A DNA stretch of 64,000 nucleotides from Candidatus Bathyarchaeota archaeon. Lineage in GTDB: Archaea > Thermoproteota > Bathyarchaeia > Bathyarchaeales > Bathycorpusculaceae. The stretch is from contig JALHSQ010000095.1 in NCBI GenBank assembly GCA_022865885.1, positions 26,953-90,952 on the forward strand, in the 5' to 3' direction. The notes beneath the pieces are model-generated. The model did not search any database. It was not told the DNA's origin and saw only the letters and a list, made by a program, of their open reading frames with translations. The position numbers and the translations under genes were made by a program. Positions 54,352 to 63,479 of this stretch are shown here, piece by piece (within the stretch, counting starts at the first letter, position 1; the number at the start of each line of letters is the position of its first letter).

Positions 54352-54359
54352 AATATATG
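54352..54359. promoter_or_regulatory. TATA box between the zinc-ribbon gene and the pilus operon
   Basis: AATATATG (54352-54359) lies 44 bases before ATG 54403 of the pilus ATPase and is a good TATA box for it. Read on the other strand it is CATATATT and could serve the zinc-ribbon gene too. Confidence 0.5.
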
Positions 54360-54402
54360 CGTGAAAACCCATCACACACTCTAGACTAGAAGGGCAACAT
54401 CC

Positions 54403-55974
54403 ATGACCCAGAAAGCAAGAGAAACAGCAAAAGCTCTAGAGGAAACAGAAAGAGAGATAGCGCTAGCAACGACGCAAGAAGAAAAGAGGAAGCCAACTGT
54501 CTTCAAAGAAGTCTACCCAATCCAAGAACCGTACATTTATGCTGCTATAGTCAAGGAACCGGAAACACAGAAAACATCATATGAAATCATCGAACCGACT
54601 CTCCACTCAGAAGAAGAAAAGCAATTGCAGGAAATCAAGAAGCTCTTAATGGAAGAAGCAGACGTAAACCAGAAAGAAATAGAAACCAAAGAGAAAGCAG
54701 AGAATTACTTAAGAGAAAAGGGCAGAGAGATAATCAGGAAATATCATATACGGATCCCGCCTGAAGCAATTGACAAACTCCTATACTACGTAGTAAGGGA
54801 TTTTGTTGGCTATGGAAAGATAGATCCCCTAATGAAGGATCACCTAATCGAAGACATATCCACAGACGGCGTGAACATACCAATCTACGTTTGGCACAGA
54901 GTCTATGAATCTCTACCCACAAACATACTATTCAAGGACGAGGCAGAACTAGACTCATTCATAATCCGCTTAGCATATCTAGCTGGAAAAAACGTCTCCA
55001 TAGCATCACCAATCTTGGACGCATCCCTGCCTGAAGGAAGCCGAATACAACTGACTTACGGAAGCGAAATCACAAGAAGAGGTTCAACATTCACTATTCG
55101 ACGTTTCAAGGTTGATCCTCTAACGATTTCAGATTTGATCAAGTTCAATACACTATCCTCAGAAATGGCAGCGTACTTGTGGTATGTTATAGAAAACAGA
55201 GCCTCAGTATTGGTGGCTGGAGGCGTAGCCGCTGGTAAGACAACCATGCTCAACTGTCTCTCAATGTTCATAAAACCCGAGATGAAAATAGTAAGTGTTG
55301 AGGACACTCAAGAACTCAATCTTCCCCACGAAAACTGGATACCGTCTGTCGTAAGGTTAGGCTTTGGGCATGAAGATAAGAACGGTTTCTCCATAACATT
55401 GTTTGACCTATTGAAAGCTGCAGTTAGACAAAGACCAGATTACATAATCGTAGGTGAAGTGCGAGGAGAAGAAGCATACGCTCTATTTCAGGCAATGGCA
55501 ACGGGTCATTTGGGAATGAGCACAATTCACGCAGAATCTGTTGAAGCTGTGGTAAACCGCCTTGAGTCTGAACCGATGAACATCCCAAAACCCCTAATTG
55601 CAATGACAGACGTCATAATGGTCATAACAAGAACAGAACTTGAAGGAAAACCCGCACGAAGAACGGGTACAACAGCAGAACTCGTAGAACTCGTTACGAA
55701 AACGAAGGAGCTCAAGGCTGAAGAAGTCTTCCATTGGAACCCGAGGGAAGACGAATTCACTTATTCTGGACATAGCAGTATCCTCGAAAGACATGTGAAG
55801 AAGTCAGGTCTAAGTCAAGAAGACGTTAGACGTGAATTATACTCTAGAAGGGTCGTTCTAGAATGGATGGTACACAACAACATCAGACGTCATGCAGATG
55901 TTGCAAACGTGATTCGAGAATACTATGCAAACCCGAACCGTGTTTTCCAAAAGGCTAGGGTCGGCCTGAAATGA
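54403..55974 (+). CDS. Type II/IV secretion system ATPase (pilus/archaellum assembly, PilB/TadA-like)
   Basis: Hexameric ATPase driving pilin assembly at the inner face of the membrane. 523 residues: a variable, charged N-terminal region to about residue 115, then the secretion-ATPase core with Walker A AGGVAAGKTTM (273-281), VSVEDTQELNLPHENW (Asp box), Walker B YIIVGEVRGEEA and the His box TGHLGMSTIHAES. First gene of a locus with two TadC-like membrane proteins and two pilin-like proteins. Confidence 0.94.
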   Translation: MTQKARETAKALEETEREIALATTQEEKRKPTVFKEVYPIQEPYIYAAIVKEPETQKTSYEIIEPTLHSEEEKQLQEIKKLLMEEADVNQKEIETKEKAENYLREKGREIIRKYHIRIPPEAIDKLLYYVVRDFVGYGKIDPLMKDHLIEDISTDGVNIPIYVWHRVYESLPTNILFKDEAELDSFIIRLAYLAGKNVSIASPILDASLPEGSRIQLTYGSEITRRGSTFTIRRFKVDPLTISDLIKFNTLSSEMAAYLWYVIENRASVLVAGGVAAGKTTMLNCLSMFIKPEMKIVSVEDTQELNLPHENWIPSVVRLGFGHEDKNGFSITLFDLLKAAVRQRPDYIIVGEVRGEEAYALFQAMATGHLGMSTIHAESVEAVVNRLESEPMNIPKPLIAMTDVIMVITRTELEGKPARRTGTTAELVELVTKTKELKAEEVFHWNPREDEFTYSGHSSILERHVKKSGLSQEDVRRELYSRRVVLEWMVHNNIRRHADVANVIREYYANPNRVFQKARVGLK

Positions 55975-56966
55975 AAGATAAGATTCTCAAGAAAATCAGA
56001 ATGCTTTGCGACGATCTAAAAGCAATGGCATCTTCGGGATTCGCGAAACCTCAAAAAGAAATCGCAAGAGAACAGACCAAGGCCACATGCAATAAACCCC
56101 ACATGGTAGCCTATCAGATCGTTGGACAACAGATGGAGTATGTCTTGCCTCTTTTCAAGGGTTTGGATTCAGACTTGCATAGGTCAGGAATCAAAGTCAA
56201 CTTCAAGGCCTATGTCAGCCTAACAGTGCTTGTCACGATCATCGCCATGCTTGCCGTCCTAACAGCAGTTCCATGCTTGCTCTTTTTCGTTCTTGGCATG
56301 CCCTTCTTGCCGGCAGTTCTGTTCGGAGTGGGAGGAAGCTTGTTCACTTTTGCGTTCTCCATAATAGCCTTCTACTTCTATCCCATTTACCGTGCGGATA
56401 AGCTCAGACGAGAGTTGGAAGATGAACTGCCGTTCACAACCGGCTATATGGCGATTCTTACCGGTGCTGGAGTCTCACCGGAAAGAGTCTTCTATTCGCT
56501 TTCAAATCTCAGCGTACCACTGGCAATTTCGACTGAAGCAAGAGACGTTATCAGAAACGTAAGCCTCTTTGGTCAAGATATAATATCGGCGCTGGAAGAA
56601 GCATCAAAGCAAACACCATCAGAGAGACTTCGAGAGCTTCTAGAAGGTTTCATTTCAACAATCCATTCAGGCAGCAGTTCAACCGCTTACCTTCGAGAGA
56701 AATCAAAGCAATACATGAAGCTGAAAAGAATAAGCTTGAAGAAGTTTTCAGATACATTGTCCATTTTGTCAGAGTTCTATGTCACTATACTGTTGACTGG
56801 ACCGCTAGTTCTCATAATCATGCTGGCTACCATGGCAATGCTTGGCGGAGGCAGTTTAGGTATACTAAGCCCTGATCTTCTGCTCAACCTGTTGACATAT
56901 GTCGGAATACCGCTTGGCGCAATAATGTTCCTGATAATCTTGGACGCTGTCACACCCAAATGGTAA
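55971..56966 (+). CDS. TadC/FlaJ-like pilus assembly membrane protein 1
   Basis: 331 residues with T2SSF-type domain: hydrophobic segments near 85-135 and 275-325 and the cytoplasmic region with LPFTTGYMAILTGAGVSPERV and SLFGQDIISALEEASKQTPS. It overlaps the ATPase stop by four bases. Together with the next protein it probably forms the split platform for pilus assembly. Confidence 0.9.
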   Translation: MKDKILKKIRMLCDDLKAMASSGFAKPQKEIAREQTKATCNKPHMVAYQIVGQQMEYVLPLFKGLDSDLHRSGIKVNFKAYVSLTVLVTIIAMLAVLTAVPCLLFFVLGMPFLPAVLFGVGGSLFTFAFSIIAFYFYPIYRADKLRRELEDELPFTTGYMAILTGAGVSPERVFYSLSNLSVPLAISTEARDVIRNVSLFGQDIISALEEASKQTPSERLRELLEGFISTIHSGSSSTAYLREKSKQYMKLKRISLKKFSDTLSILSEFYVTILLTGPLVLIIMLATMAMLGGGSLGILSPDLLLNLLTYVGIPLGAIMFLIILDAVTPKW

Positions 56967-56973
56967 TCGAAAA

Positions 56974-57786
56974 ATGCCCAAAATAGAAAGAAACATGAAG
57001 AAAACCGCGCTGGCCGTTTCCGTTTTGCTAGCTATCGCCATAGGCCTCATTGCATACTTCTCGTTCGGCACTTCCACAATGTTCGATGACTTCGTTTTCT
57101 TCGCTGCAGTAATCGCTATTTTTCCCTCGGCAGTTTTGAACTATATTGATTTAAAGTGGAGGAAAGCCATTGATGGGCATTTGCCTGACCTCTTCAGAAG
57201 CATCGTGCAAGCGCAGGAGACGGGTTTGACTTTGCCCAAGGCCTTAGAGGAGGCTTCTAAGAGGGACTACGGGCCGCTCACAGTTGAGTTGAGAAAGATG
57301 ACTGCCCAGATCTCTTGGGGAATGAGTTTTGAAGAGGCCCTACTGGCTCTAAGTAGACGTGTTGATACCGCGCTTATGCAAAGGACAGTACCAATGATCA
57401 TCGAGGCTAGCCGTTCAGGCGGACACGTTGAAAGAATCTTCGATCCCATGGGCAAGTTCATACAGACAACGCTCTTACTTGACAAAGAACGTCAAACGCA
57501 GACAAGACCGTACATCGCGATAATCTATGTTGCCTTTTTCGTCTTTCTATTTTCTGTAATATTACTTTTCAAATCATTCTTTGTCGGCATAGAAGGCTTG
57601 CAAGAGTTTGGAACCGCGATGCCGCCATCTGAGATTCAAAGAATATGTTTCCGCATGGCGTCGATTCAAGCCTTTTTCGGAGGCGTGGTTGCTGGAAAAA
57701 TGGGAGATGGAACGATGAACGCTGGATTAAAGCATAGCTTGATCCTGATGCTCTGCGGATACGTAGCTTTGAGACTCTTTCTTTGA
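56974..57786 (+). CDS. TadC/FlaJ-like pilus assembly membrane protein 2
   Basis: 270 residues, second T2SSF protein: two N-terminal helices, a cytoplasmic domain with LPDLFRSIVQAQETGLTLPK and SWGMSFEEALLALSRRVDT, and a C-terminal helix pair. Seven-base gap after protein 1. Its stop TGA overlaps a TTG that seems to start pilin 1 (see there). Confidence 0.9.
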   Translation: MPKIERNMKKTALAVSVLLAIAIGLIAYFSFGTSTMFDDFVFFAAVIAIFPSAVLNYIDLKWRKAIDGHLPDLFRSIVQAQETGLTLPKALEEASKRDYGPLTVELRKMTAQISWGMSFEEALLALSRRVDTALMQRTVPMIIEASRSGGHVERIFDPMGKFIQTTLLLDKERQTQTRPYIAIIYVAFFVFLFSVILLFKSFFVGIEGLQEFGTAMPPSEIQRICFRMASIQAFFGGVVAGKMGDGTMNAGLKHSLILMLCGYVALRLFL

Positions 57787-58219
57787 GGCGACCAAGACGA
57801 CAAGAAAACTAAAGTTTCTCCAAGATACGCGGGCCATAACTCCTGTCTTGAGCAACTTGTTGCTCACTATTGTAGCCGTTGCGGCTATGTCGCTTGCTAC
57901 AACTGCGACCTACGTCATAACGACTAACCTGAAGGAAACAATGAGCGAAAGGATTGTTGTGGAGGACTTATGGTTCAACAACTCAACAGGCAGAGTTGAG
58001 ATTTTTCTCCATAATGTCGGTAAGATAGCTGTACAAATCTCCGCTGTCTACATCACTCATGACGGCCAAACGACCCATCTCTCAGCATCTTTCACTTTGG
58101 AGAAAGGCCAGCATGGCTGGCTTAATGTTTCATATGGGTGGGTTTCAGGCGATCTTTACTTTGTGAAAATTGCCTCAAGCAGGGGGTTACATGTTGAAGA
58201 TTACTATAAAGCACCTTGA
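57783..58219 (+). CDS. Type IV pilin-like protein 1, apparent one-base frameshift in the signal sequence
   Basis: Class III signal plus one external domain. The coding frame reads KLKFLQDTRAITPVLSNLL, then LTIVAVAAMSLATTATYVIT, where RA-ITPV is the pilin peptidase cleavage context. In that frame no ATG, GTG or TTG precedes the signal; the first legal start, TTG 57848, lies after the cleavage site. A TTG at 57783-57785 overlapping the tadC2 stop reads MRRPRRQEN in the other frame, and adding one A to the run at 57805-57808 fuses the two into a normal basic leader. Either an assembly error, a real frameshift or programmed. The external part (about 80 residues) has an immunoglobulin-like beta pattern with one N-linked site (FNNST). 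Confidence 0.78.
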
Positions 58220-58595
58220 ATGTGACAAGCGAGGCATAAGCAACGTCATCGTAGTCATGCTAAGCCTAGTTCTCATCGCAATAATAGAAGCAAATGTAAT
58301 ACTCTGGAGCTACAAGATGAACCAGTGTGACTGGGAAAGAGCACAGGAGAAAATCGAAATAGTCGACGTACATGTCCCCAGATTCACTATCAGCAACCAC
58401 GGTTCCTTGACAGCCCATGTTGTCTCCTTCTGGATCATCAATGCTACGCAACACCAACATTATGATGTGAGCCTTTTCATAAACTCTGGAGAAAACTCAA
58501 CCTATACGCTCCCATATACAAACCTGCCAGCTGAAAACATCGTGGTTAAGGCAGTGACTGAAAGAGGAAACATTGCCATTCTTGCAATAAGTTGA
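58191..58595 (+). CDS. Type IV pilin-like protein 2
   Basis: 134 residues from ATG 58191, after GGGGGT. The class III signal is seen as ECDKRGISNVIVVMLSL followed by a hydrophobic helix to about residue 40, cleaved after KRG. The external domain (about 95 residues) has several N-X-S/T sites. Start overlaps pilin 1 by 29 bases. Two pilin genes directly after the assembly genes define an archaeal type IV pilus or adhesion system. Confidence 0.82.
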   Translation: MLKITIKHLECDKRGISNVIVVMLSLVLIAIIEANVILWSYKMNQCDWERAQEKIEIVDVHVPRFTISNHGSLTAHVVSFWIINATQHQHYDVSLFINSGENSTYTLPYTNLPAENIVVKAVTERGNIAILAIS

Positions 58596-58628
58596 GCTTG
58601 GTGAATGCTTCACAGGTTTTCGCTCAGT

Positions 58629-59660
58629 CTACGTTTTTCCAAGCATCTTTTCCATTAAAAAGGATACTACTTCCTTTTGATTCTTTGCCTCTATTATCTG
58701 AATATTGTATAACTCTGCAATCTTCTTTCCGTTTTCATTCAGCTTTGGGACTGCAATCAGGTAGGCCTTATCCGGGGAAACATCGAATACTTTGGCGAAA
58801 AGTGCGATTACAGGTTGCTCTGACACGATGTCCTCAGCAGAAGTTGCCAAGTCAATCACGACAGGCTTCTGTGTTGTTTCAGTCTTACAGGCAACTATGT
58901 CAAAGAAGTGTTTTGCCCCAGATTTCCCTTTGATGAACGCTGGGCCCTCAACCTTGAATCCTTCTCGAATGAGAAATTCCTTCACAGGGCCTATCAGAAC
59001 CCAACCAAGGCCTGCTTCCTCTTTTACTTCTTCCTTCAACCGATAGACATAAGCATCTTTGATAAGAACATCTTCAAAGGTAAAGTTCCCATGGCAATCC
59101 CTGCAGAAATGAAGAGATATGGGGATGTCAAAGCTCTTGCCGCATTCTTTGCATGAGCACCATATCCCAGCCTGCCTATGGTCGACATCAGGCTTCTTCA
59201 ACTCCTCATGGCATTTTGGACAGACGAGCTTGCTTCCCTTCCGAAAACTCCCCTCAACGTCCATGTAACCGCATTTAACATGCTCAATCAAAGAGCTTCT
59301 CTGAACATCAAATGACTTGCAGTATGGACAACAAAAATGAACAGAAATGCTCGCTGTCTTACACTTTGGGCAATAAATGACCTTGTCGAAGAGCTTTCTC
59401 TCAAGTATTCCAGCTTCACAGAGCCTATTTAAGAAGGCCTCTACATGCTGGGCGCCACCAACTATCGCCTCGACTGTAGGATAACGATACCCAAGTGTAG
59501 CGTCAAAAACCGGCTGAAGCTCGCTGATTTCGCCAGTCAGAAACCTGTCTAGGAAGACCTGTGTATCATGGTCCTTGTAGAGTTCTAATCGCTCTAACCT
59601 GCTAGTTTTCAACGTATTCTTCCCTATCTGGCTCTTCTTAGTAAACCAGACTTCATGCAT
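58629..59660 (-). CDS. Multi-zinc-ribbon protein with restriction-endonuclease-like C-terminal domain
   Basis: 343 residues. The middle (about 95-200) has many cysteine pairs: YCPKCKTASISVHFCCPYC, VKCGYMDV, LVCPKCHEEL, WCSCKECGKS, HFCRDCHGN. This pattern of several small zinc ribbons resembles the Thaumarchaeal output domain (TackOD1), but I am not sure of that family. The C-terminal part (about 235-340), with GFKVEGPAFIKG, HFFDIVACKTET and KPVVIDLAT, looks like a PD-(D/E)xK-type nuclease fold that may have lost catalysis. It is convergent with the pilin genes, so a link to the pilus is possible only by position. Confidence 0.7.
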   Translation of the reverse strand: MHEVWFTKKSQIGKNTLKTSRLERLELYKDHDTQVFLDRFLTGEISELQPVFDATLGYRYPTVEAIVGGAQHVEAFLNRLCEAGILERKLFDKVIYCPKCKTASISVHFCCPYCKSFDVQRSSLIEHVKCGYMDVEGSFRKGSKLVCPKCHEELKKPDVDHRQAGIWCSCKECGKSFDIPISLHFCRDCHGNFTFEDVLIKDAYVYRLKEEVKEEAGLGWVLIGPVKEFLIREGFKVEGPAFIKGKSGAKHFFDIVACKTETTQKPVVIDLATSAEDIVSEQPVIALFAKVFDVSPDKAYLIAVPKLNENGKKIAELYNIQIIEAKNQKEVVSFLMEKMLGKT

Positions 59661-59705
59661 TCTTACTTTATAACATTTGTTTACTTCGGAGTGAAAATCA
59701 GTGCG

Positions 59706-60447
59706 TCAACTCTCCAAGCTTCTCAGGAGCCTTTTTCTGCCTCTTTTTGGGTTTATGGTCAGGTTGTATGTGAAGGTCAGTTCATCGTAGAGATATTGCC
59801 ACTGGCCAGCTGTTGTCAAAGTGTGGATTGATCGGGTCGATCCATGTTCTCCACCATAATGCTGTCAGGTTTGCGTACTTCATTCCCCATGACCATTGGA
59901 GTTTGTCATTTGAGTGTGTTAGTGAGATTGTTTCGGTTTTGCTGTTGAGAGCTGGGAGTGCGGCGTTTAGGGTGGTCAGATCGAACCCCACGCTGAAGGA
60001 CGCCCAAAGGGTGTCGTTAATGTCAGGTGAGTCGGGGTAAGCTGAGTTGCCAGTTTCGTTGAAGGCTAGCAGCATGAGGAAGGTTGAAGCCAAAAGCACG
60101 TCGCGTGTGTGGTTATCGGTCTTGTAATGCATGATTAAGGATTGCATGGGTATTCTGAATGATACGGGTTCTCCAAATGTCACGTTATCCAATCCAGCAT
60201 AGAACAGTTTCAGTCCGCTTGTGTTGATGTAGTTCATGTACAAATAGGTGTGGTAATCACTTGGTGGTGACTCTAGTCCGTTAAGGGCGGCGTAGGCTCT
60301 TGCATAGTCCATATAGTCAACTGTTTTTGAGAAGCTTTCAAGCAAAAAGTCATCCTTGAGCAAGGTGCCTGCATTGACTGTCGGCGATATGACGCTCGCT
60401 GATACTATGCTCGTCAGCAATATTGCGAGAAGCTGCTTGATTTTCAT
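59706..60447 (-). pseudogene. Secreted protein gene with a frameshift near its 3' end
   Basis: From ATG 60447 a signal peptide (MKIKQLLAILLTSIVSASVI ... TVNA) leads to a 190-residue external protein with several N-glycosylation sites. The frame stops at 59782 after NSWPVAISLR, but the next frame continues with a convincing sequence (AGQWQYLYDELTFTYNLTI) to a stop at 59706-59708. Dropping one base in the ACAACA at 59811-59817 (minus strand) joins them, giving PHFDTAGQWQYLYDEL. The ending KRGRKRLLRSLES seems cut short as well. So this is a decayed gene or an assembly error. Family unknown. Confidence 0.6.
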
Positions 60448-60690
60448 AACATCCTCTTCTGTCTTGTTTTAAGATGATTGAACTTGTATCATTTATCAAA
60501 ATAGCACGAATTTCAATCAGCAAGCACTCCAAAGAACACTTGTGTACAGTGACAAAAACCACGCGTTGACTGGAAGATCATCGAATGGGGATGTTTTGAA
60601 TCTCTCTGGCCTCGTTTGCATCATCAACTGTAGGCTTGGCTTGGGCACGTCGATGTTTAGCAGTGCTTTGTGAACGTTATTGCCGCTATT

Positions 60691-60698
60691 CTTATAAA
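60691..60698 (+). promoter_or_regulatory. TATA box of the MTA phosphorylase gene
   Basis: CTTATAAA ends 24 bases before ATG 60722. Transcription should start at or within a few bases of the start codon, so the message is probably leaderless, which fits the absence of a Shine-Dalgarno. The 243 bases before it (60448-60690) hold nothing else I recognise. Confidence 0.6.
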
Positions 60699-60721
60699 TC
60701 GAGAACTGAGAGTGAATCCTT

Positions 60722-61507
60722 ATGCAGGCAGAAATCGGAATCATTGGTGGAACTGGCTTCTGCGATCCGAAACTATTCAAGAACGCTGAGGAAACAAAGG
60801 TGCACACACCATACGGTATGCCTTCTGATTCAATTACGATTGGAGACTTGAAAGGGAGACGCGTAGCGTTTCTACCGAGACATTCAAGAAAACACACGAT
60901 AAGACCGACTGACGTCAATTCAAGAGCAAACATATTCGCCTTGAAGAAACTTGGTGTCCAAAGAATACTTGCACCTTCAACGGTTGGTTCTCTGAAAGAG
61001 GAATTCAAACCAGGAGATATTGTATTCGTTGACCAATTCATAGACCGGACAACTAGACGAGAACAGTCATTCTACTCAGGAAAGCGAGTGTGTCACATAT
61101 CAGTAGCCGAACCAATGTGCCCCGAACTAAGGCGAGTTCTGATAAAAGCAGCCGACGCCGTGAGCATCAGCACTCATGATGCTGGCACCTATGTTTGCAT
61201 AGAAGGGCCAAGATTCTCCACAAAGGCGGAATCGAGATTGTTTAGGACTTGGGGGGCAGACGTCGTGGGCATGACTCTTGTTCCAGAATGCATTCTTGCT
61301 CGAGAGGCTGAGATATGCTATTCTTCAATTGCGACAGTTACTGACTACGACGTTTGGAAGGATCATCCAGTCAGTGCAGATGAAGTTGTGAAGACTATGA
61401 GGGCGAATGTCGAGAAAGTCAAGAGCATAATTGCTGAAGCAATCCATAATATGCCGAAAGAAAGAAGATGCGAGTGTAAGAGCGCATTACAGAAAGCACT
61501 AGTATGA
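60722..61507 (+). CDS. mtnP: S-methyl-5'-thioadenosine phosphorylase
   Basis: Purine nucleoside phosphorylase family enzyme splitting methylthioadenosine to adenine and methylthioribose-1-phosphate. 261 residues with IGIIGGTGFCDPKLF, LPRHSRKHTIRP, APSTVGSLKEEF and CIEGPRFSTKAESRL. Adenine it releases can be taken up by the phosphoribosyltransferase encoded ten bases downstream. Confidence 0.94.
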   Translation: MQAEIGIIGGTGFCDPKLFKNAEETKVHTPYGMPSDSITIGDLKGRRVAFLPRHSRKHTIRPTDVNSRANIFALKKLGVQRILAPSTVGSLKEEFKPGDIVFVDQFIDRTTRREQSFYSGKRVCHISVAEPMCPELRRVLIKAADAVSISTHDAGTYVCIEGPRFSTKAESRLFRTWGADVVGMTLVPECILAREAEICYSSIATVTDYDVWKDHPVSADEVVKTMRANVEKVKSIIAEAIHNMPKERRCECKSALQKALV

Positions 61508-61517
61508 TTGCAAGGAA

Positions 61518-62057
61518 ATGAGTGATGGAACATTGGATCTCAAATCGAAAATAAGACGAATACCAGAATTCAAGGGCGTAGTCTTCTGGGACATAACTCC
61601 GCTTCTTAAAGACAAGCATGCTTTCAAAGAATGCATCAGACAGATGGCTGAGCATTGTTGGGGTAAGGATATAGACGTTGTAGTTTCGAGTGAGGCTAGA
61701 GGTTTCATATTAGGGGCAGCACTAGCTTATGAGCTTGGAGTAGGTTTTGTTCCTATAAGAAAGAAGGGAAAACTACCTTCAAAGGCAGTGAACCTCACTT
61801 ATCAAAAAGAATACGAATCCGACACAATTGAGATTCACGAGGACTCTATCGAGCCTGGTCAGAAGGTTCTGCTCATTGATGATCTATTGGCGACTGGTGG
61901 CACAATCAAAGCTAATGCTGAACTGGTTGAAAGGTTAGGCGGAGAAATCGTTGGCATGGGTTTCTTGATCGAGCTGGGGTATCTCCACGGAAGGGAGATC
62001 CTTGGGGACAAGTACGAGGCATTCTCAATCATAAACTACGACACTCCTAATGGATAA
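61518..62057 (+). CDS. apt: Adenine phosphoribosyltransferase
   Basis: Makes AMP from adenine and PRPP. 179 residues with GVVFWDITPLLKDK, SSEARGFILGAALAYELGVG, RKKGKLP and the PRPP motif LLIDDLLATGGTIKA. It follows mtnP, which produces adenine, so the pair recycles methylthioadenosine from polyamine or SAM metabolism. Confidence 0.93.
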   Translation: MSDGTLDLKSKIRRIPEFKGVVFWDITPLLKDKHAFKECIRQMAEHCWGKDIDVVVSSEARGFILGAALAYELGVGFVPIRKKGKLPSKAVNLTYQKEYESDTIEIHEDSIEPGQKVLLIDDLLATGGTIKANAELVERLGGEIVGMGFLIELGYLHGREILGDKYEAFSIINYDTPNG

Positions 62058-62732
62058 TTCGTGCTATTTCATTCACTGGCTGCTACGTCAGGTGCTTCAG
62101 TGTATGTAAACGATTTTCCAAGAAAGGCATGCGCGTTATTCACAAAGTATGCCATATTGGTGGTAACATAACCGAGAATGGAGATATCTCGCGATTTCTC
62201 CTTTTTCTTTAGCCCATGCTATTCTCTTCCACTGATGTCTTCAGAGACAACTGGGACCGCAAACTCGCGTGTCACTGCTTATATTCGTGTTTTCCATGGC
62301 ACTTGAGAGATGAAACCGTTCAGTAGTCTGAAGAGTCGTTGCTCGTTCATCCACGGCAACTTCCTTCAGCATCCGCATTTCTGACTTGCTGAAAGCGTAT
62401 TGTGCACGTGCAGTTTTCATAGAGTTTCATAAATAAAGGAAAAACTATATACGCATTTCAACAATGTGAAACAGAATCACAGCACCGTCCATCGAAGGGG
62501 TCTGGATTCAGATAATAACGTATCGGTAACACGTGTCCTTTAGGTGCGATGCCGATATGTCCACGCGCACAGTTTGAAGTCGCAAATAGCCACCTCAATT
62601 CTACAGGTTCTGGCCGTCACGTGCGCTAGAACTAACACGCCTACCATACTGTAGTTAGGGCAGGTTGTAACTGCGTAGAGGTGGCGACGTCTCCCGCAAA
62701 ACCCCCCCTTTTTTCTTTGTTGCGATTGTAGC
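62058..62732. other. Mostly non-coding region with a promoter-like box and a decayed tRNA-half
   Basis: About 675 bases after apt. A TATA-like CTATATAC at 62445-62452 stands in front of no gene: the best frame, GTG 62466, runs only 25 codons. A 66-codon minus frame (62540-62740) is not convincing. Near the end, 62650-62715 resembles the tRNA 3' half at 63480. The first 380 bases hold nothing I recognise. Confidence 0.45.
62650..62715 (-). repeat. Decayed copy of the tRNA 3' half at 63480
   Basis: On the minus strand GCGGG, then 18 bases, then a T-arm-like GCAG-TTACAAC-CTGC (plus 62660-62674) repeats the layout of the fragment at 63480-63543. The first 35 bases (62681-62715) align with 63513-63543: GTGG, GTC, CCCGCAA, CCCC and TTTTTTC are shared. 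Orientation is the same. Confidence 0.45.
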
Positions 62733-63293
62733 TTAGTCATGCGATTTTAGAGGCTTTTTGTATATTTCTTCTCGCCATTTCCGTTCCCAACTTGCCCATC
62801 CAGTTTTTACAAGTCCTTCTCTCAGGTCAGGCCTTTCGGCAACCCATTCCAGCAGCGTCCAGAAGCGTCTCTTGTCTTGCAGTATTTCCTCTGGAACGCC
62901 TACCTCAACACACCATTTAACGTAGCCTCTTTGAACTATCTCTTGCAGTTGGCCGGTGATTTCTACTTTCTCAACCTTGAATCCTCGTTCTCTCAAGTGA
63001 CCATGTACGCTGGATAAAACATATCCTGAGCAAACCTTGAAGTGCGTTTCCTCATTAGGCTGCATGACCTCGACGATTTCGTCGGCGATTTTCACTGCGT
63101 CAACCAAGTATTTCTTGTTCTCGAAGTTTGGCGGCTGAAAGGATGAAGTGGGGATTCTCCGTTCCATGCACATTGGGTTCGGAGGTTTAAGCGCCCCTAC
63201 TACCACACCTAATAGGAGGTCGCCCCATCCAGCGTCATCAATCAAAATCTCATTTGGAGAGAAAAACTGTTCAAGCGCCAACCAATCACCCAA
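62733..63293 (-). CDS. Hypothetical protein, possibly RNase H-like
   Basis: 186 residues from TTG 63293. The N terminus ILIDDAGWGDLLLGVVVGAL recalls the first strand of RNase HII-like folds (an Asp followed by a Gly-rich turn). The second half has THFKVCSGYVLSSVHGHLRE and a helical tail with several Trp. Family not recognised. It stands between two tRNA-half copies, so it may have come in with a mobile element. Confidence 0.6.
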   Translation of the reverse strand: MGDWLALEQFFSPNEILIDDAGWGDLLLGVVVGALKPPNPMCMERRIPTSSFQPPNFENKKYLVDAVKIADEIVEVMQPNEETHFKVCSGYVLSSVHGHLRERGFKVEKVEITGQLQEIVQRGYVKWCVEVGVPEEILQDKRRFWTLLEWVAERPDLREGLVKTGWASWERKWREEIYKKPLKSHD

Positions 63294-63479
63294 GATACAG
63301 ATACGCTATAGGGCGCACTTATTTTTCTGGTTTTCGACCATGCAAGCTTTTCCAAACTTGCTGTTGATATGGCTTGTTCGTAGGCTTCTTTTGTGCCGAA
63401 TGGGAGATGACATGAGAAGCTCTTAAGGAAAAGAAAGTGAGTCTATGGGTTTATCCAGAGTCTATGGATGTATGTTGAA

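Noticed and set aside
60517..61041. 174-codon minus-strand frame across the mtnP start
   Set aside because: Overlaps a well-supported gene; most of the translation is the antisense of mtnP.
62540..62740. 66-codon minus-strand frame
   Set aside because: Runs through the decayed tRNA-half copy and has no recognisable features.
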